Shown here piece after piece: positions 1 to 6,785 of a stretch of 7,701 nucleotides of DNA. This DNA comes from Candidatus Nanopelagicales bacterium. Its GTDB lineage: Bacteria > Actinomycetota > Actinomycetes > S36-B12 > GCA-2699445. The notes under the pieces were generated by a model. The model made no database searches. It had not been told where the DNA came from and saw only the letters and a program-made list of their open reading frames with translations. A program made the position numbers and the translations under genes. How positions within the stretch are numbered: the stretch's first letter is position 1; every line of letters begins with the position of its first letter. Location of the stretch: positions 1 through 7,701 of the forward strand of contig JAOZTQ010000060.1 of assembly GCA_029939085.1 (NCBI GenBank), read 5' to 3'.

Positions 1-520
1 TCACGGGATGGAGCGCGCTCGGGCTGATTACATGGGAATGCTGGGCACCGTTATGAACTGCCTCGCGTTACAAGATTTCTGCGAGAAGCAGGGAGTTGAT
101 ACGCGAGTCCAGACCGCTATTTCAATGGGCCAAGTCGCCGAACCGTACGTTCCACGTCGTGCTCAGCGGCATCTGGACAAGGGTCGTGTGGTTATCTTCG
201 GAGCGGGTTTGGGAGCTCCCTACTTCTCCACGGATACAACTGCAGCCCAGCGCGCCCTGGAAGCGGGTGCTGAGATAGTGCTGATGGCAAAGGGTGTAGA
301 TGGCGTTTATGACTCTGATCCCCGAACAAATCCCGATGCGAAGCGTTTTGGCGAACTCAGCTACGACGAGGTACTGCAACGGGACCTTAAGGTTGCAGAT
401 GCCACCGCAATCAGCCTGTGTCGCGACAACAAACTGCCGATCGTAGTGTTCAATCTGTTAGAAGAAGGCAATATCGAGCGCGCGGTGCGTGGCGAGAAGA
501 TCGGCACCCTGGTTCACTGA
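1..520 (+). CDS. pyrH: UMP kinase (uridylate kinase), 5'-truncated by window edge
   Basis: UMP kinase phosphorylates UMP to UDP with ATP in the cytoplasm, for pyrimidine nucleotide synthesis. The reading frame is open from base 2 (first full codon CAC) to TGA at 518-520, giving 172 codons. Bacterial UMP kinases are about 240 residues, so roughly the first 70, including the N-terminal phosphate-binding part, lie upstream. The ATG at 8 is an internal Met, not the start. Visible family landmarks are DYMGMLGTVMN near the 5' end, the VVIFGAGLGAPYFSTD substrate/ATP region, the LMAKGVDGVYDSDP segment, the DATAISL segment holding the conserved Asp, and the C-terminal RGEKIGTLV. These closely resemble mycobacterial PyrH as I recall it. 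It belongs to the amino acid kinase fold and is unrelated to eukaryotic UMP/CMP kinases. frr follows after 55 bases, the usual bacterial order (tsf is expected upstream). Identification is secure. Confidence 0.97.
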   Translation, partial: HGMERARADYMGMLGTVMNCLALQDFCEKQGVDTRVQTAISMGQVAEPYVPRRAQRHLDKGRVVIFGAGLGAPYFSTDTTAAQRALEAGAEIVLMAKGVDGVYDSDPRTNPDAKRFGELSYDEVLQRDLKVADATAISLCRDNKLPIVVFNLLEEGNIERAVRGEKIGTLVH

Positions 521-560
521 GGACTTAGGAACCTAGTCAGCAACAACCCAAGCAAGGTCC

Positions 561-567
561 GAGGAGG
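561..567 (+). promoter_or_regulatory. Ribosome binding site of frr
   Basis: GAGGAGG lies 8 bases before the GTG at 576. It is a near-perfect Shine-Dalgarno at good spacing and supports the GTG start. The rest of the 55-base pyrH-frr gap shows a weak imperfect hairpin (about 522-538, 6 pairs with one bulge, loop GAAC) without a T-tract. I see no convincing promoter there. Confidence 0.85.
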
Positions 568-575
568 ATCTCACG

Positions 576-1133
576 GTGATCGATGAAACTCTGTTCGAGG
601 CTGAAGAGAAGATGGAGAAGGCCGTCTCGGTAGCCCGGGATGATTTTTCCGGCATCCGAACCGGTCGAGCAAATCCAGCGATGTTCAACAAGATGACCGT
701 CGACTACTACGGCTCAGATACTCCCATCCAGCAGCTCGCCTCCTTCGCCACCCCGGAAGCGCGTCTGATCGTGATAACTCCATACGACAAGACGGCGATG
801 GACGGAATCGAACGAGCCATCCGCGACTCAGACTTAGGTGTCAATCCTGCATCGGATGGCAATGTGATTCGTGTGGCCCTGCCCGAACTAACCGAGGAAC
901 GTCGCAAAGAATATGTAAAACAAGCGCGAAGTAAAGCGGAAGATGCTCGGATAGCGATCCGAAACATTCGTCGACAGGCCAACCAAGCTCTCGAGCGAAT
1001 GATAAAAGACGGAGATGCAGGTGAAGATGACGTCAAGCGAGCTGAGAAGCAGCTAGACGAGATCACCAATAGGCATGTCGCTTCAGTAGATGAAATGCTG
1101 AAGCACAAGGAAGCCGAACTGCTAGAGGTGTAG
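576..1133 (+). CDS. frr: Ribosome recycling factor (RRF)
   Basis: RRF works with EF-G after translation termination to split the 70S ribosome and free mRNA and tRNA for a new round. The protein is 185 residues, the same length as E. coli RRF, so it is complete. Domain I is a three-helix bundle made of residues about 1-30 and 106-185. Domain II (about 31-105) is the small beta-rich part. Seen directly: the GIRTGRANP segment at 26-34, VDYYG at 42-46, and the IRNIRRQAN segment at 128-136, whose R129 and R132 match the conserved arginines needed for ribosome binding in E. coli. The GTG start is chosen because a strong GAGGAGG lies 8 bases upstream and the N-terminus aligns with the family. cdsA begins 2 bases after the TAG stop, so the two are almost surely co-transcribed. 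Nothing odd is seen. Confidence 0.98.
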   Translation: MIDETLFEAEEKMEKAVSVARDDFSGIRTGRANPAMFNKMTVDYYGSDTPIQQLASFATPEARLIVITPYDKTAMDGIERAIRDSDLGVNPASDGNVIRVALPELTEERRKEYVKQARSKAEDARIAIRNIRRQANQALERMIKDGDAGEDDVKRAEKQLDEITNRHVASVDEMLKHKEAELLEV

Positions 1134-1135
1134 TT

Positions 1136-1990
1136 ATGAGCAAATCCACTGCGGCAGAGGGTGATAACAAGTCTGCTAGCGGGGGTAAGGCTGGTCGTAA
1201 TCTGCCACTAGCCATCGGAGTTGGCGTTCTCCTTGGTGCGCTGGCGTTGGGGAGCCTGCTGTTCCTCAAAGAGATCTTTGTCGTTCTTGCCGTGGTCGCG
1301 CTTTGTATCGGTGTGTCCGAAGTGGCGGCTGGTATGGCCACACGAGGCATCCGGATAATGACCGGAGTTCTTTATGCCGGTGTTGCCGTCGTAGCTGTTT
1401 CGGCCTTCTTGTGGGGAGCTGCGGCCTTTGTCGCTGTGTTTACCGGATTGGTCTTTGCGCTTTTGCTGGCACGGCTAACCAAGGGAACCGAAAACTACGT
1501 TCGCGACGCGACGGCAAATGTTTTCCTCGCTGCGTATTTGCCGTTGATGCTTGGTTTCGCCATGCTGACGTTGGCAACCGACGACGGCAATATGCGTGTG
1601 ATTGTCTTCATTTGCCTCACCATCAGCAGTGATATTGGCGGATATTTCAGCGGAGTGCTTTTCGGTAAACACCCGATGGCAGCAAACATTAGTCCCAAGA
1701 AGTCGTGGGAAGGTTTTGCAGGATCAGTGATCTTCCAAATGATCATTGGTGTTTGGCTCTTTATGTGGCTGTTGGACGCACCGTGGTGGGCTGGGGCACT
1801 CACCGGAGCGGTTATGGCGGCGACAGCGACCGCTGGGGATTTTGTCGAAAGTGCCATTAAACGCGATCTAGGAATCAAAGACATGGGCTCACTGGTGCCG
1901 GGACATGGGGGCCTTATGGACCGATTGGATTCACTGGTACCAAATGCTTTCGTTTCATGGGTCATGTTCACGGTGCTACTCGGCACATGA
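1136..1990 (+). CDS. cdsA: Phosphatidate cytidylyltransferase (CDP-diacylglycerol synthase)
   Basis: This integral membrane enzyme makes CDP-diacylglycerol from phosphatidate and CTP, the precursor of phosphatidylglycerol, cardiolipin and, in actinobacteria, phosphatidylinositol. It has 284 residues. A hydrophilic, positively charged N-terminus of about 20 residues is followed by hydrophobic segments at roughly 23-44, 47-66, 75-92, 95-112, 128-147, 154-175, 198-213 and 216-234. The C-terminal CDS signature is clear: S239-x-I-K-R243, K248-D249, P255-G-H-G-G259 and D262-R-L-D265. SSD at 164-166 supplies an acidic residue typical of the metal site. The ATG at 1136 lies 2 bases after the frr stop. 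A partial Shine-Dalgarno (AGAGGTG, 1124-1130) is embedded in the frr 3' end with 5-base spacing, implying coupled translation. The TGA stop overlaps the rlmN start. Identification is secure; the exact membrane topology is by eye. Confidence 0.96.
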   Translation: MSKSTAAEGDNKSASGGKAGRNLPLAIGVGVLLGALALGSLLFLKEIFVVLAVVALCIGVSEVAAGMATRGIRIMTGVLYAGVAVVAVSAFLWGAAAFVAVFTGLVFALLLARLTKGTENYVRDATANVFLAAYLPLMLGFAMLTLATDDGNMRVIVFICLTISSDIGGYFSGVLFGKHPMAANISPKKSWEGFAGSVIFQMIIGVWLFMWLLDAPWWAGALTGAVMAATATAGDFVESAIKRDLGIKDMGSLVPGHGGLMDRLDSLVPNAFVSWVMFTVLLGT

Positions 1991-3102
1991 GTGACGATCT
2001 GACGCTCACTGGAATAACTGAGCCGAAAACCCGAAAGCGAGCGACGCCGCCACCGTTACATTGGGCAGACCTTGACTCCGAACGGCGAGCGGAAGCCGTA
2101 GCGGAAATAGGAATGCCTCGATTCCGCGCCGACCAGATCAGTCGCCATTACTTTGCGCGTGATTCAGCTGATCCGGAATCGTGGACGGATCTATCGAAAA
2201 CTCAGGCCGAACGGGTCCGTGGTGAACTGATGCCGCCGTTACTGAGTGAAGTTGCGGTTGTCGATTGTGACGATGGCGCCACGGCAAAGCAGGTATGGCG
2301 CCTTCATGATGGGGCCGTGGTTGAAAGTGTCCTGATGGGTTATTCGGATCGGGTTACCGCCTGCATCAGTTCACAGGCGGGCTGTGGCATCGGTTGTCCG
2401 TTCTGTGCCACAGGTCAGCAAGGTTTAACTCGCAATCTCAGTACTGGCGAAATAGTTGAACAGGTGAGGTTAGCTCGAGCCGCAGCTTCGGAAGGTCGAG
2501 TTGGCAAACCTCGCAGACTCAGCAATATTGTGTTCATGGGTATGGGGGAGCCGCTCGCCAACTTTGCCCGCGTAGCCCAGGCGCTACACCGGATTATCGA
2601 CCCAGCTCCGGCTGGATTCGGAATGTCGGCACGATCAGTAACGATGTCTACGGTAGGCATGGTCCCCAGCATGCTGAAGTTGGCGGACTTGGGTCTACCA
2701 GTCACTTTGGCGGTATCGCTTCACGCACCAGACGATGAGTTGCGCGATACTTTGGTGCCGATAAATCACAGGTGGCCTGTGACAGAAGTCTTAGCCGCAG
2801 CTGATCGGTATGCGGAAACTACCGGTCGTCGCTACAGCATCGAATACGCCCTAATTAGAAATATCAACGATCAAGACTGGCGAGCAGATGCCCTGGGCGT
2901 TTTGCTGCAAAACCGATTAGTTCACGTGAATCTGATCCCGCTGAATCCGACCCCCGGCTCAAAATGGACCGCTTCCGACCCGAAGGACGAAGCTGAATTT
3001 CTCGCCCGACTTCGTGCGGCCGGAATTTCAACAACCGTGCGAGATACCCGCGGTCGCGAAATCGATGGAGCCTGTGGTCAGCTCGCGGCGGCTCAAATAT
3101 GA
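1987..3102 (+). CDS. rlmN: Dual-specificity 23S rRNA / tRNA adenine-C2 methyltransferase (radical SAM)
   Basis: RlmN methylates C2 of A2503 in 23S rRNA and of A37 in certain tRNAs by radical SAM chemistry with a methyl-Cys intermediate. From the ATG at 1987 it has 371 residues, near the usual 360-380. The [4Fe-4S] motif is C133-x3-C137-x2-C140, GMGEP is at 185-189 and the SLHAP segment at 244-248. C363 in the GACGQL segment matches the methyl-carrying Cys355 of E. coli, and C126 in the TACISSQ segment matches Cys118, so both mechanistic cysteines are present. The A2503-C8 methylase Cfr is a paralogue, but the neighbours and actinobacterial context favour RlmN. An in-frame ATG at 1957 would add 10 residues inside cdsA. 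I prefer 1987 because it gives the ATGA overlap with the cdsA stop seen again at the rlmN-dxr junction. No good Shine-Dalgarno precedes either start, which fits translational coupling. Confidence 0.95.
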   Translation: MSDDLTLTGITEPKTRKRATPPPLHWADLDSERRAEAVAEIGMPRFRADQISRHYFARDSADPESWTDLSKTQAERVRGELMPPLLSEVAVVDCDDGATAKQVWRLHDGAVVESVLMGYSDRVTACISSQAGCGIGCPFCATGQQGLTRNLSTGEIVEQVRLARAAASEGRVGKPRRLSNIVFMGMGEPLANFARVAQALHRIIDPAPAGFGMSARSVTMSTVGMVPSMLKLADLGLPVTLAVSLHAPDDELRDTLVPINHRWPVTEVLAAADRYAETTGRRYSIEYALIRNINDQDWRADALGVLLQNRLVHVNLIPLNPTPGSKWTASDPKDEAEFLARLRAAGISTTVRDTRGREIDGACGQLAAAQI

Positions 3103-4253
3103 CCACGCCGCGTCGCGTCGTCAGCCTCGGTGCTACCGGGTCTATTGGTACTCAAGCCGCTGATGTCATTAGTCGAAACCCAGAAAGGTTTGATGTTGTT
3201 GGATTGAGTGCAACCGGTAGGAAACTCCCTGAGCTGATTGCTCAGGTGCGTGACTTAGCGCCTCAGGTCGTCGGCGTAGCTGATGACCAAGCGGCTGAGG
3301 AACTAAGGTCTGAATTTCCACAGCTTGAAGTCATCGATGGCGAATCATCCGCTGCTGAGGTGGCTGCCTTGGAGTGTGACGTTGTTCTCAACGGGATCTC
3401 TGGTGCGGCTGGTCTCGAGCCAACGCTGGCCGCACTCGACTCCGGTTCAAAGCTGGCGCTAGCGAACAAGGAATCCTTGATCATTGGCGGACCTGTCGTC
3501 ACGCGACGAGCCAAACCGGATCAAATAATTCCGGTGGATTCGGAACACTCAGCACTCGCGCAGGCCCTTCGAGCTGGTAAGCGGGATGAAGTAGACCGAT
3601 TGATTCTGACCGCAAGTGGTGGACCTTTCCGAGGTTGGGATGAGAGCCGGCTCCGTGGGATTTCCCCTGAGCAGGCGTTGTCGCACCCCACCTGGGATAT
3701 GGGGCCATTGGTGACGATTAACTCGGCAACACTTGTGAACAAGGGCTTGGAACTCATTGAGGCCCATTTGTTATTTGATATGCCACTGGATCGGATTGAG
3801 GTCGTGGTTCACCCACAGTCGATAGTTCACTCGATGGTGCAGTTCTACGACGGCTCGACCTTGGCCCAAGCTAGTCCTCCCGATATGCGACTGCCCATTG
3901 GACTCGGATTGGCCTGGCCGGATCGTATTGCTGACGTTGCCCCAGCCTGTGACTGGTCGCGGCCTACGGAGTGGACGTTTGAGCCAGTAGATCACGAGAC
4001 TTTTCCAGCCATTGGGCTCGCGACCGAAGTCGCTCGGGCCGGGGGTGTATTGCCCGCGATCTTCAACGGCGCAGACGAAGTCGCGGTGGCTGCGTTCTTA
4101 GATAACCGAATACCGTTCACCGGGATTGTTAAGACCGTGCGTAGTGTTGTCGATTTATATGACAACGGTTTGGCTCGGAACGAGCTGGAAGTGGCTGACG
4201 TCTTAGCAGCTGACCGTTGGGCGCGATCAGTTGCGCAAGATCTGATCACTTAA
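3099..4253 (+). CDS. dxr: 1-deoxy-D-xylulose-5-phosphate reductoisomerase
   Basis: Dxr (IspC) converts 1-deoxy-D-xylulose 5-phosphate to 2-C-methyl-D-erythritol 4-phosphate with NADPH, the committed step of the MEP isoprenoid pathway and the target of fosmidomycin. It has 384 residues, a normal length. Seen directly: the NADPH-binding loop GATGSIG at 11-17, ALANKES at 120-126, the metal ligands D147 and E149 in PVDSEHSAL, ASGGPFRG at 172-179, HPTWDMG at 196-202, and N214-K215 with E218 completing the active site (like N227, K228, E231 of E. coli). VHPQSIVHSMVQ lies at 237-248 and an alpha-helical C-terminal domain follows from about 300. The ATG overlaps the rlmN stop (ATGA, 3099-3102) without a strong Shine-Dalgarno, suggesting coupling. 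rip1 starts 14 bases after the TAA. A second MEP gene, ispG, lies one gene further on. All key residues are present. Confidence 0.98.
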   Translation: MTTPRRVVSLGATGSIGTQAADVISRNPERFDVVGLSATGRKLPELIAQVRDLAPQVVGVADDQAAEELRSEFPQLEVIDGESSAAEVAALECDVVLNGISGAAGLEPTLAALDSGSKLALANKESLIIGGPVVTRRAKPDQIIPVDSEHSALAQALRAGKRDEVDRLILTASGGPFRGWDESRLRGISPEQALSHPTWDMGPLVTINSATLVNKGLELIEAHLLFDMPLDRIEVVVHPQSIVHSMVQFYDGSTLAQASPPDMRLPIGLGLAWPDRIADVAPACDWSRPTEWTFEPVDHETFPAIGLATEVARAGGVLPAIFNGADEVAVAAFLDNRIPFTGIVKTVRSVVDLYDNGLARNELEVADVLAADRWARSVAQDLIT

Positions 4254-4254
4254 C

Positions 4255-4261
4255 AGGAGGT
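4255..4261 (+). promoter_or_regulatory. Ribosome binding site deciding the rip1 start
   Basis: AGGAGGT begins right after the dxr TAA stop and sits 6 bases before GTG 4268. This strong site argues for the GTG start over the in-frame ATG at 4217, which would lie 37 bases inside dxr and add 17 hydrophilic residues before the first membrane segment. Confidence 0.85.
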
Positions 4262-4267
4262 GGAACA

Positions 4268-5578
4268 GTGTCGGATTTTCTCCTAAATGTAGTCGGCATC
4301 CTCCTGTTCTTTTTCCTGATTTTGCTATCCATCGGACTTCACGAATGGGGTCATTTCGCTACCGCTAAGCGTTTCGGCGCAAAAGTCACGGAGTTCATGA
4401 TTGGGTTCGGTCCCAAGGTATGGGCCCGAACCCGAGGTGAGACCAGTTACGGGCTCAAGGCGATTCCCCTGGGCGGGTACGTGCGTATCGTCGGAATGTA
4501 CCCACCGGCTAAGGAGGGAGCGAAGCCACGAGCGGGCCGGATGGCCGAACTGGTGAGTGACGCTCGACGGCAATCTTTAGCCGAGGTTGAACCAGGCGAT
4601 GAAGATCGAGTTTTTTACAAACTCCCGGTGCACCAACGCATCATCGTGATGCTTGCTGGGCCGTTCATGAACTTAATCCTTGCTGTCCTCCTATTTGGTG
4701 CGATGTTGATGGCAATTGGTCTGCCACAGCCGACAACATCAGTGGCCAGCACACTGCCATGCGTCCCTAGCGCCAGTAATCCAACGGGTGAAGTCGCCAG
4801 TGACGGTAGTTGTCCGGGTCCGGCCTCAGTGGCGGCCCAAGCGGGTATCGAAGCGGGTGACCGGATTGTGAGCATCAACGGTCAACCTGTGGCGGAGTGG
4901 AATGATCTTGCCCCCGCACTTGAATCCGCAGCCGGTCAGGCCAATGTCGTGGTTGAACGCGATGGCCAAACAGAATCGTTTGCCGTCAATCTGACCACGA
5001 TTGACTATCCAGTGTTTGACGAGAGCGGTGAACCAACAGGTGCCACTGAGGAACGGGTCTTCCTTGGGGTACGACCGCAAACCGAGTACGAGACCTTACC
5101 GGCAAGCGGTGTGCCCGCCTACATGTGGGAAATCACTACGATCTCGGTGGGAGCTCTTGTGACTATGCCGCAACGTTTGTGGGAGCTAGGTGGGACCCTG
5201 GCCAATAACGGTGATCGCTCGTTAGAGAGTCCAGTGAGCGTCGTGGGCGTGAGCCGTCTCGGCGGCGAGATTGCGGCCTCCGAGGTTCCCGCAAACGCAA
5301 AAATTGGGTCGTTCCTCGGTTTGGCCGCATCACTGAATCTGTTCTTATTTTTGTTCAACTTACTTCCGGTCCTACCGCTAGATGGTGGCCATGTAGCTGC
5401 GGCAATCGTGGAGGGAACACGTAAGCGGATAGCCCGGATCCGAGGTAAGCCAGACCCTGGTCCAGTTGATACCGCCCGGTTGCTCCCATTGACCTATTCG
5501 GTAGCCGTGTTACTGATCTTGGTTGGTGGCATGGTGATTTGGGCCGATATCGTCAAGCCCATCACCTTGGGCGGTTAG
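4268..5578 (+). CDS. rip1: Site-2 intramembrane zinc metalloprotease (M50, RseP/Rip1 family) with PDZ domain
   Basis: This family cuts membrane proteins within the bilayer; mycobacterial Rip1 cleaves anti-sigma factors and so releases envelope-stress sigma factors. From the GTG at 4268 it has 436 residues. Membrane segment 1 (about 4-24) runs into the zinc-binding HEWGH at 25-29. KAIPLGGYVRI follows at 64-74, then a charged stretch at about 80-117 that I recall in Streptomyces-type but not mycobacterial Rip1. Segment 2 (about 123-152) contains GPFMN. An exported region carries C165 and C182, a PDZ domain (about 187-242, with AGIEAGDRIVSINGQPV) and the SPVSVVG loop at 321-327. Segment 3 (about 345-369) ends in LPLDGGH, where D372 is the third zinc ligand, and segment 4 spans about 404-427. 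It lies between dxr and ispG, as in other actinobacteria. Substrates cannot be told from sequence. The symbol rseP would also be used. Confidence 0.95.
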   Translation: MSDFLLNVVGILLFFFLILLSIGLHEWGHFATAKRFGAKVTEFMIGFGPKVWARTRGETSYGLKAIPLGGYVRIVGMYPPAKEGAKPRAGRMAELVSDARRQSLAEVEPGDEDRVFYKLPVHQRIIVMLAGPFMNLILAVLLFGAMLMAIGLPQPTTSVASTLPCVPSASNPTGEVASDGSCPGPASVAAQAGIEAGDRIVSINGQPVAEWNDLAPALESAAGQANVVVERDGQTESFAVNLTTIDYPVFDESGEPTGATEERVFLGVRPQTEYETLPASGVPAYMWEITTISVGALVTMPQRLWELGGTLANNGDRSLESPVSVVGVSRLGGEIAASEVPANAKIGSFLGLAASLNLFLFLFNLLPVLPLDGGHVAAAIVEGTRKRIARIRGKPDPGPVDTARLLPLTYSVAVLLILVGGMVIWADIVKPITLGG

Positions 5579-5597
5579 CCGGCCTAGGGGCCATAAT
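5567..5597 (+). promoter_or_regulatory. Possible weak promoter for ispG
   Basis: CATAAT at 5592-5597 matches five of six bases of the -10 consensus. Upstream, TTGGGC (5567-5572) matches only three of six -35 bases at a 19-base spacing. If used, transcription would begin near 5604 with a leader of about 30 bases before the GTG of ispG. The -10-like bases also form the loop of the stem-loop here. The evidence is a motif by eye only. Confidence 0.22.
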
Positions 5598-5614
5598 GGA
5601 GGCTAAGGCCGGTT
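5577..5614 (+). promoter_or_regulatory. GC-rich stem-loop between rip1 and ispG
   Basis: CCGGCCT (5579-5585) is exactly complementary to AGGCCGG (5606-5612). The stem extends inward by A5586-T5604 and G5587-C5603 across one bulged A (5605), and outward by G5578-T5613 and A5577-T5614, for about 11 pairs and a 15-base loop. It is followed by only three T's, so it is a poor intrinsic terminator by the usual rule. It could be a weak terminator, an RNA-processing or stability element, or chance. A smaller hairpin, GCCG (5608-5611) with CGGC (5616-5619) and loop GTTT, uses the same bases and cannot form at the same time. It ends 3 bases before the ispG Shine-Dalgarno. Confidence 0.45.
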
Positions 5615-5622
5615 TCGGCGAC

Positions 5623-5629
5623 AAGGAGG
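5623..5629 (+). promoter_or_regulatory. Ribosome binding site of ispG
   Basis: AAGGAGG lies 4 bases before GTG 5634, a strong though slightly close Shine-Dalgarno. It fixes the GTG start, and the resulting N-terminus (MTISLG, 1-6) resembles those of other actinobacterial IspG proteins as I recall them. Confidence 0.85.
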
Positions 5630-5633
5630 CAAC

Positions 5634-6785
5634 GTGACCATCTCATTGGGTACACCGACGACGCCAAGTTTGGCGCCCCGCCGGGAGACTCGGAAGATCA
5701 CGCTGCATCATCCAACTCATCCCGTTGAAGTGGGTGGTGGGGCCCCCATTTCGGTTCAGTCGATGACCACTACCGTGACTGCCGACATCAACGCGACGTT
5801 GCAACAGATAGCCGAACTTACCGCAACGGGATGCGAGGTAGTTCGCGTTGCAGTGCCATCGGCCGACGATGCGGAAGCACTGCCGGTGATTGCTCGTAAA
5901 TCTGCAATACCGGTCATCGCAGACATACATTTCCAGCCGAAATACGTTTTCGCAGCGCTTTCCGCGGGCTGCGCTGGTGTCCGGGTTAATCCTGGCAATA
6001 TCAAAAAATTCGACGACAAAGTCGGCGAGATCGCTCGAGCTGCAAAGGACACCGGCACACCCATACGGATTGGCGTCAATGCGGGTTCGCTAGATCCGCG
6101 ATTGATGGCCAAGTACGGTAAGGCCACTCCCGCGGCATTGGTTGAATCCGCGTTGTGGGAATGTTCGCTTTTCGAAGAACACGATTTCCGGGATCTGAAG
6201 ATCTCGGTGAAGCACCATGATCCGGTAGTGATGATTCAGGCGTACCGACTGTTGTCGGAGAAATGCGACTATCCGCTCCATCTCGGGGTCACTGAGGCTG
6301 GGCCGAAAGAGCAAGGCACCATCAAATCGGCGACTGCTTTCGGCGCGTTACTCTCACAAGGCATCGGCGACACAATTCGGGTGTCGCTTTCCGCACCTCC
6401 GGTTGAAGAGGTCAAGGTGGGGCGTTCGATCCTTGAGTCATTGCATCTGCGAGACCGAGGCTTAGAGATCGTGTCATGCCCATCGTGTGGCAGGGCCCAG
6501 GTAGACGTGTATGAACTGGCAAACAAAGTAACGGCGGGGCTTGAGGGTCTGGAGGCCCCATTGCGGGTGGCTGTCATGGGGTGTGTCGTAAATGGCCCCG
6601 GCGAAGCTCGCGAGGCTGACCTCGGTGTTGCCAGTGGCAACGGCAAAGGCCAAATTTTCGTCAAAGGTGAAGTCATCAAGACGGTTCCCGAGGCTCAAAT
6701 TGTTGAGACTCTTATCGAAGAAGCGATGCGGCTGGCCGATGACATATCAGAGTCGGGTGAACCGGAGGTCGACGTTCTGTCGTGA
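5634..6785 (+). CDS. ispG: 4-hydroxy-3-methylbut-2-en-1-yl diphosphate synthase (GcpE)
   Basis: IspG is the [4Fe-4S] enzyme that reductively opens MEcPP to HMBPP, the penultimate step of the MEP pathway. The protein has 383 residues. The N-terminal TIM barrel includes VQSMTTT (41-47), DIHFQPKYVF (97-106), VRVNPGN (116-122) and IRIGVNAGSL (144-153). The C-terminal cluster domain shows C282-x2-C285 and C317 with E324 in NGPGEAREAD, the expected three cysteines plus glutamate. A short His/Pro-containing stretch (HHPTHP, 25-30) makes the segment before the barrel a few residues longer than in the mycobacterial protein I recall. The acidic tail at 371-383 is unremarkable. The GTG start has a strong Shine-Dalgarno. 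The TGA stop overlaps the next gene's GTG by 4 bases. The electron donor (ferredoxin or flavodoxin) is not encoded here. Confidence 0.98.
   Translation: MTISLGTPTTPSLAPRRETRKITLHHPTHPVEVGGGAPISVQSMTTTVTADINATLQQIAELTATGCEVVRVAVPSADDAEALPVIARKSAIPVIADIHFQPKYVFAALSAGCAGVRVNPGNIKKFDDKVGEIARAAKDTGTPIRIGVNAGSLDPRLMAKYGKATPAALVESALWECSLFEEHDFRDLKISVKHHDPVVMIQAYRLLSEKCDYPLHLGVTEAGPKEQGTIKSATAFGALLSQGIGDTIRVSLSAPPVEEVKVGRSILESLHLRDRGLEIVSCPSCGRAQVDVYELANKVTAGLEGLEAPLRVAVMGCVVNGPGEAREADLGVASGNGKGQIFVKGEVIKTVPEAQIVETLIEEAMRLADDISESGEPEVDVLS

Noticed and set aside
8..10. ATG at 8 as the start of pyrH
   Set aside because: The frame stays open to the window edge, and the sequence from base 2 aligns inside the UMP kinase family, so this is an internal Met.
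521..560. Terminator between pyrH and frr
   Set aside because: Only a short bulged hairpin (522-538) without a T-tract is present; it is too weak to call.
707..1108. Minus-strand open frame of 133 codons opposite frr
   Set aside because: Antisense to frr, with a Ser/Arg-rich low-complexity translation typical of shadow frames.
1495..1986. Minus-strand open frame of 163 codons opposite cdsA
   Set aside because: It lies wholly antisense to a well-supported cdsA, has no recognisable domain and is best explained as a shadow of coding bias on the plus strand.
1957..1986. Upstream in-frame ATG for rlmN
   Set aside because: It would put 10 extra, unconserved-looking codons inside cdsA. The ATGA overlap at 1987 is the more typical arrangement and repeats at the rlmN-dxr junction.
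1987..3102. Cfr-type antibiotic-resistance methyltransferase instead of RlmN
   Set aside because: Length, cysteine layout and the housekeeping neighbourhood between cdsA and dxr all fit RlmN.
4217..4267. Upstream in-frame ATG for the site-2 protease
   Set aside because: It adds 17 hydrophilic residues before the first membrane segment and ignores the strong AGGAGGT 6 bases before GTG 4268.
6269..6679. Minus-strand open frame of 136 codons opposite ispG
   Set aside because: Antisense to highly conserved IspG coding sequence, with no domain features.
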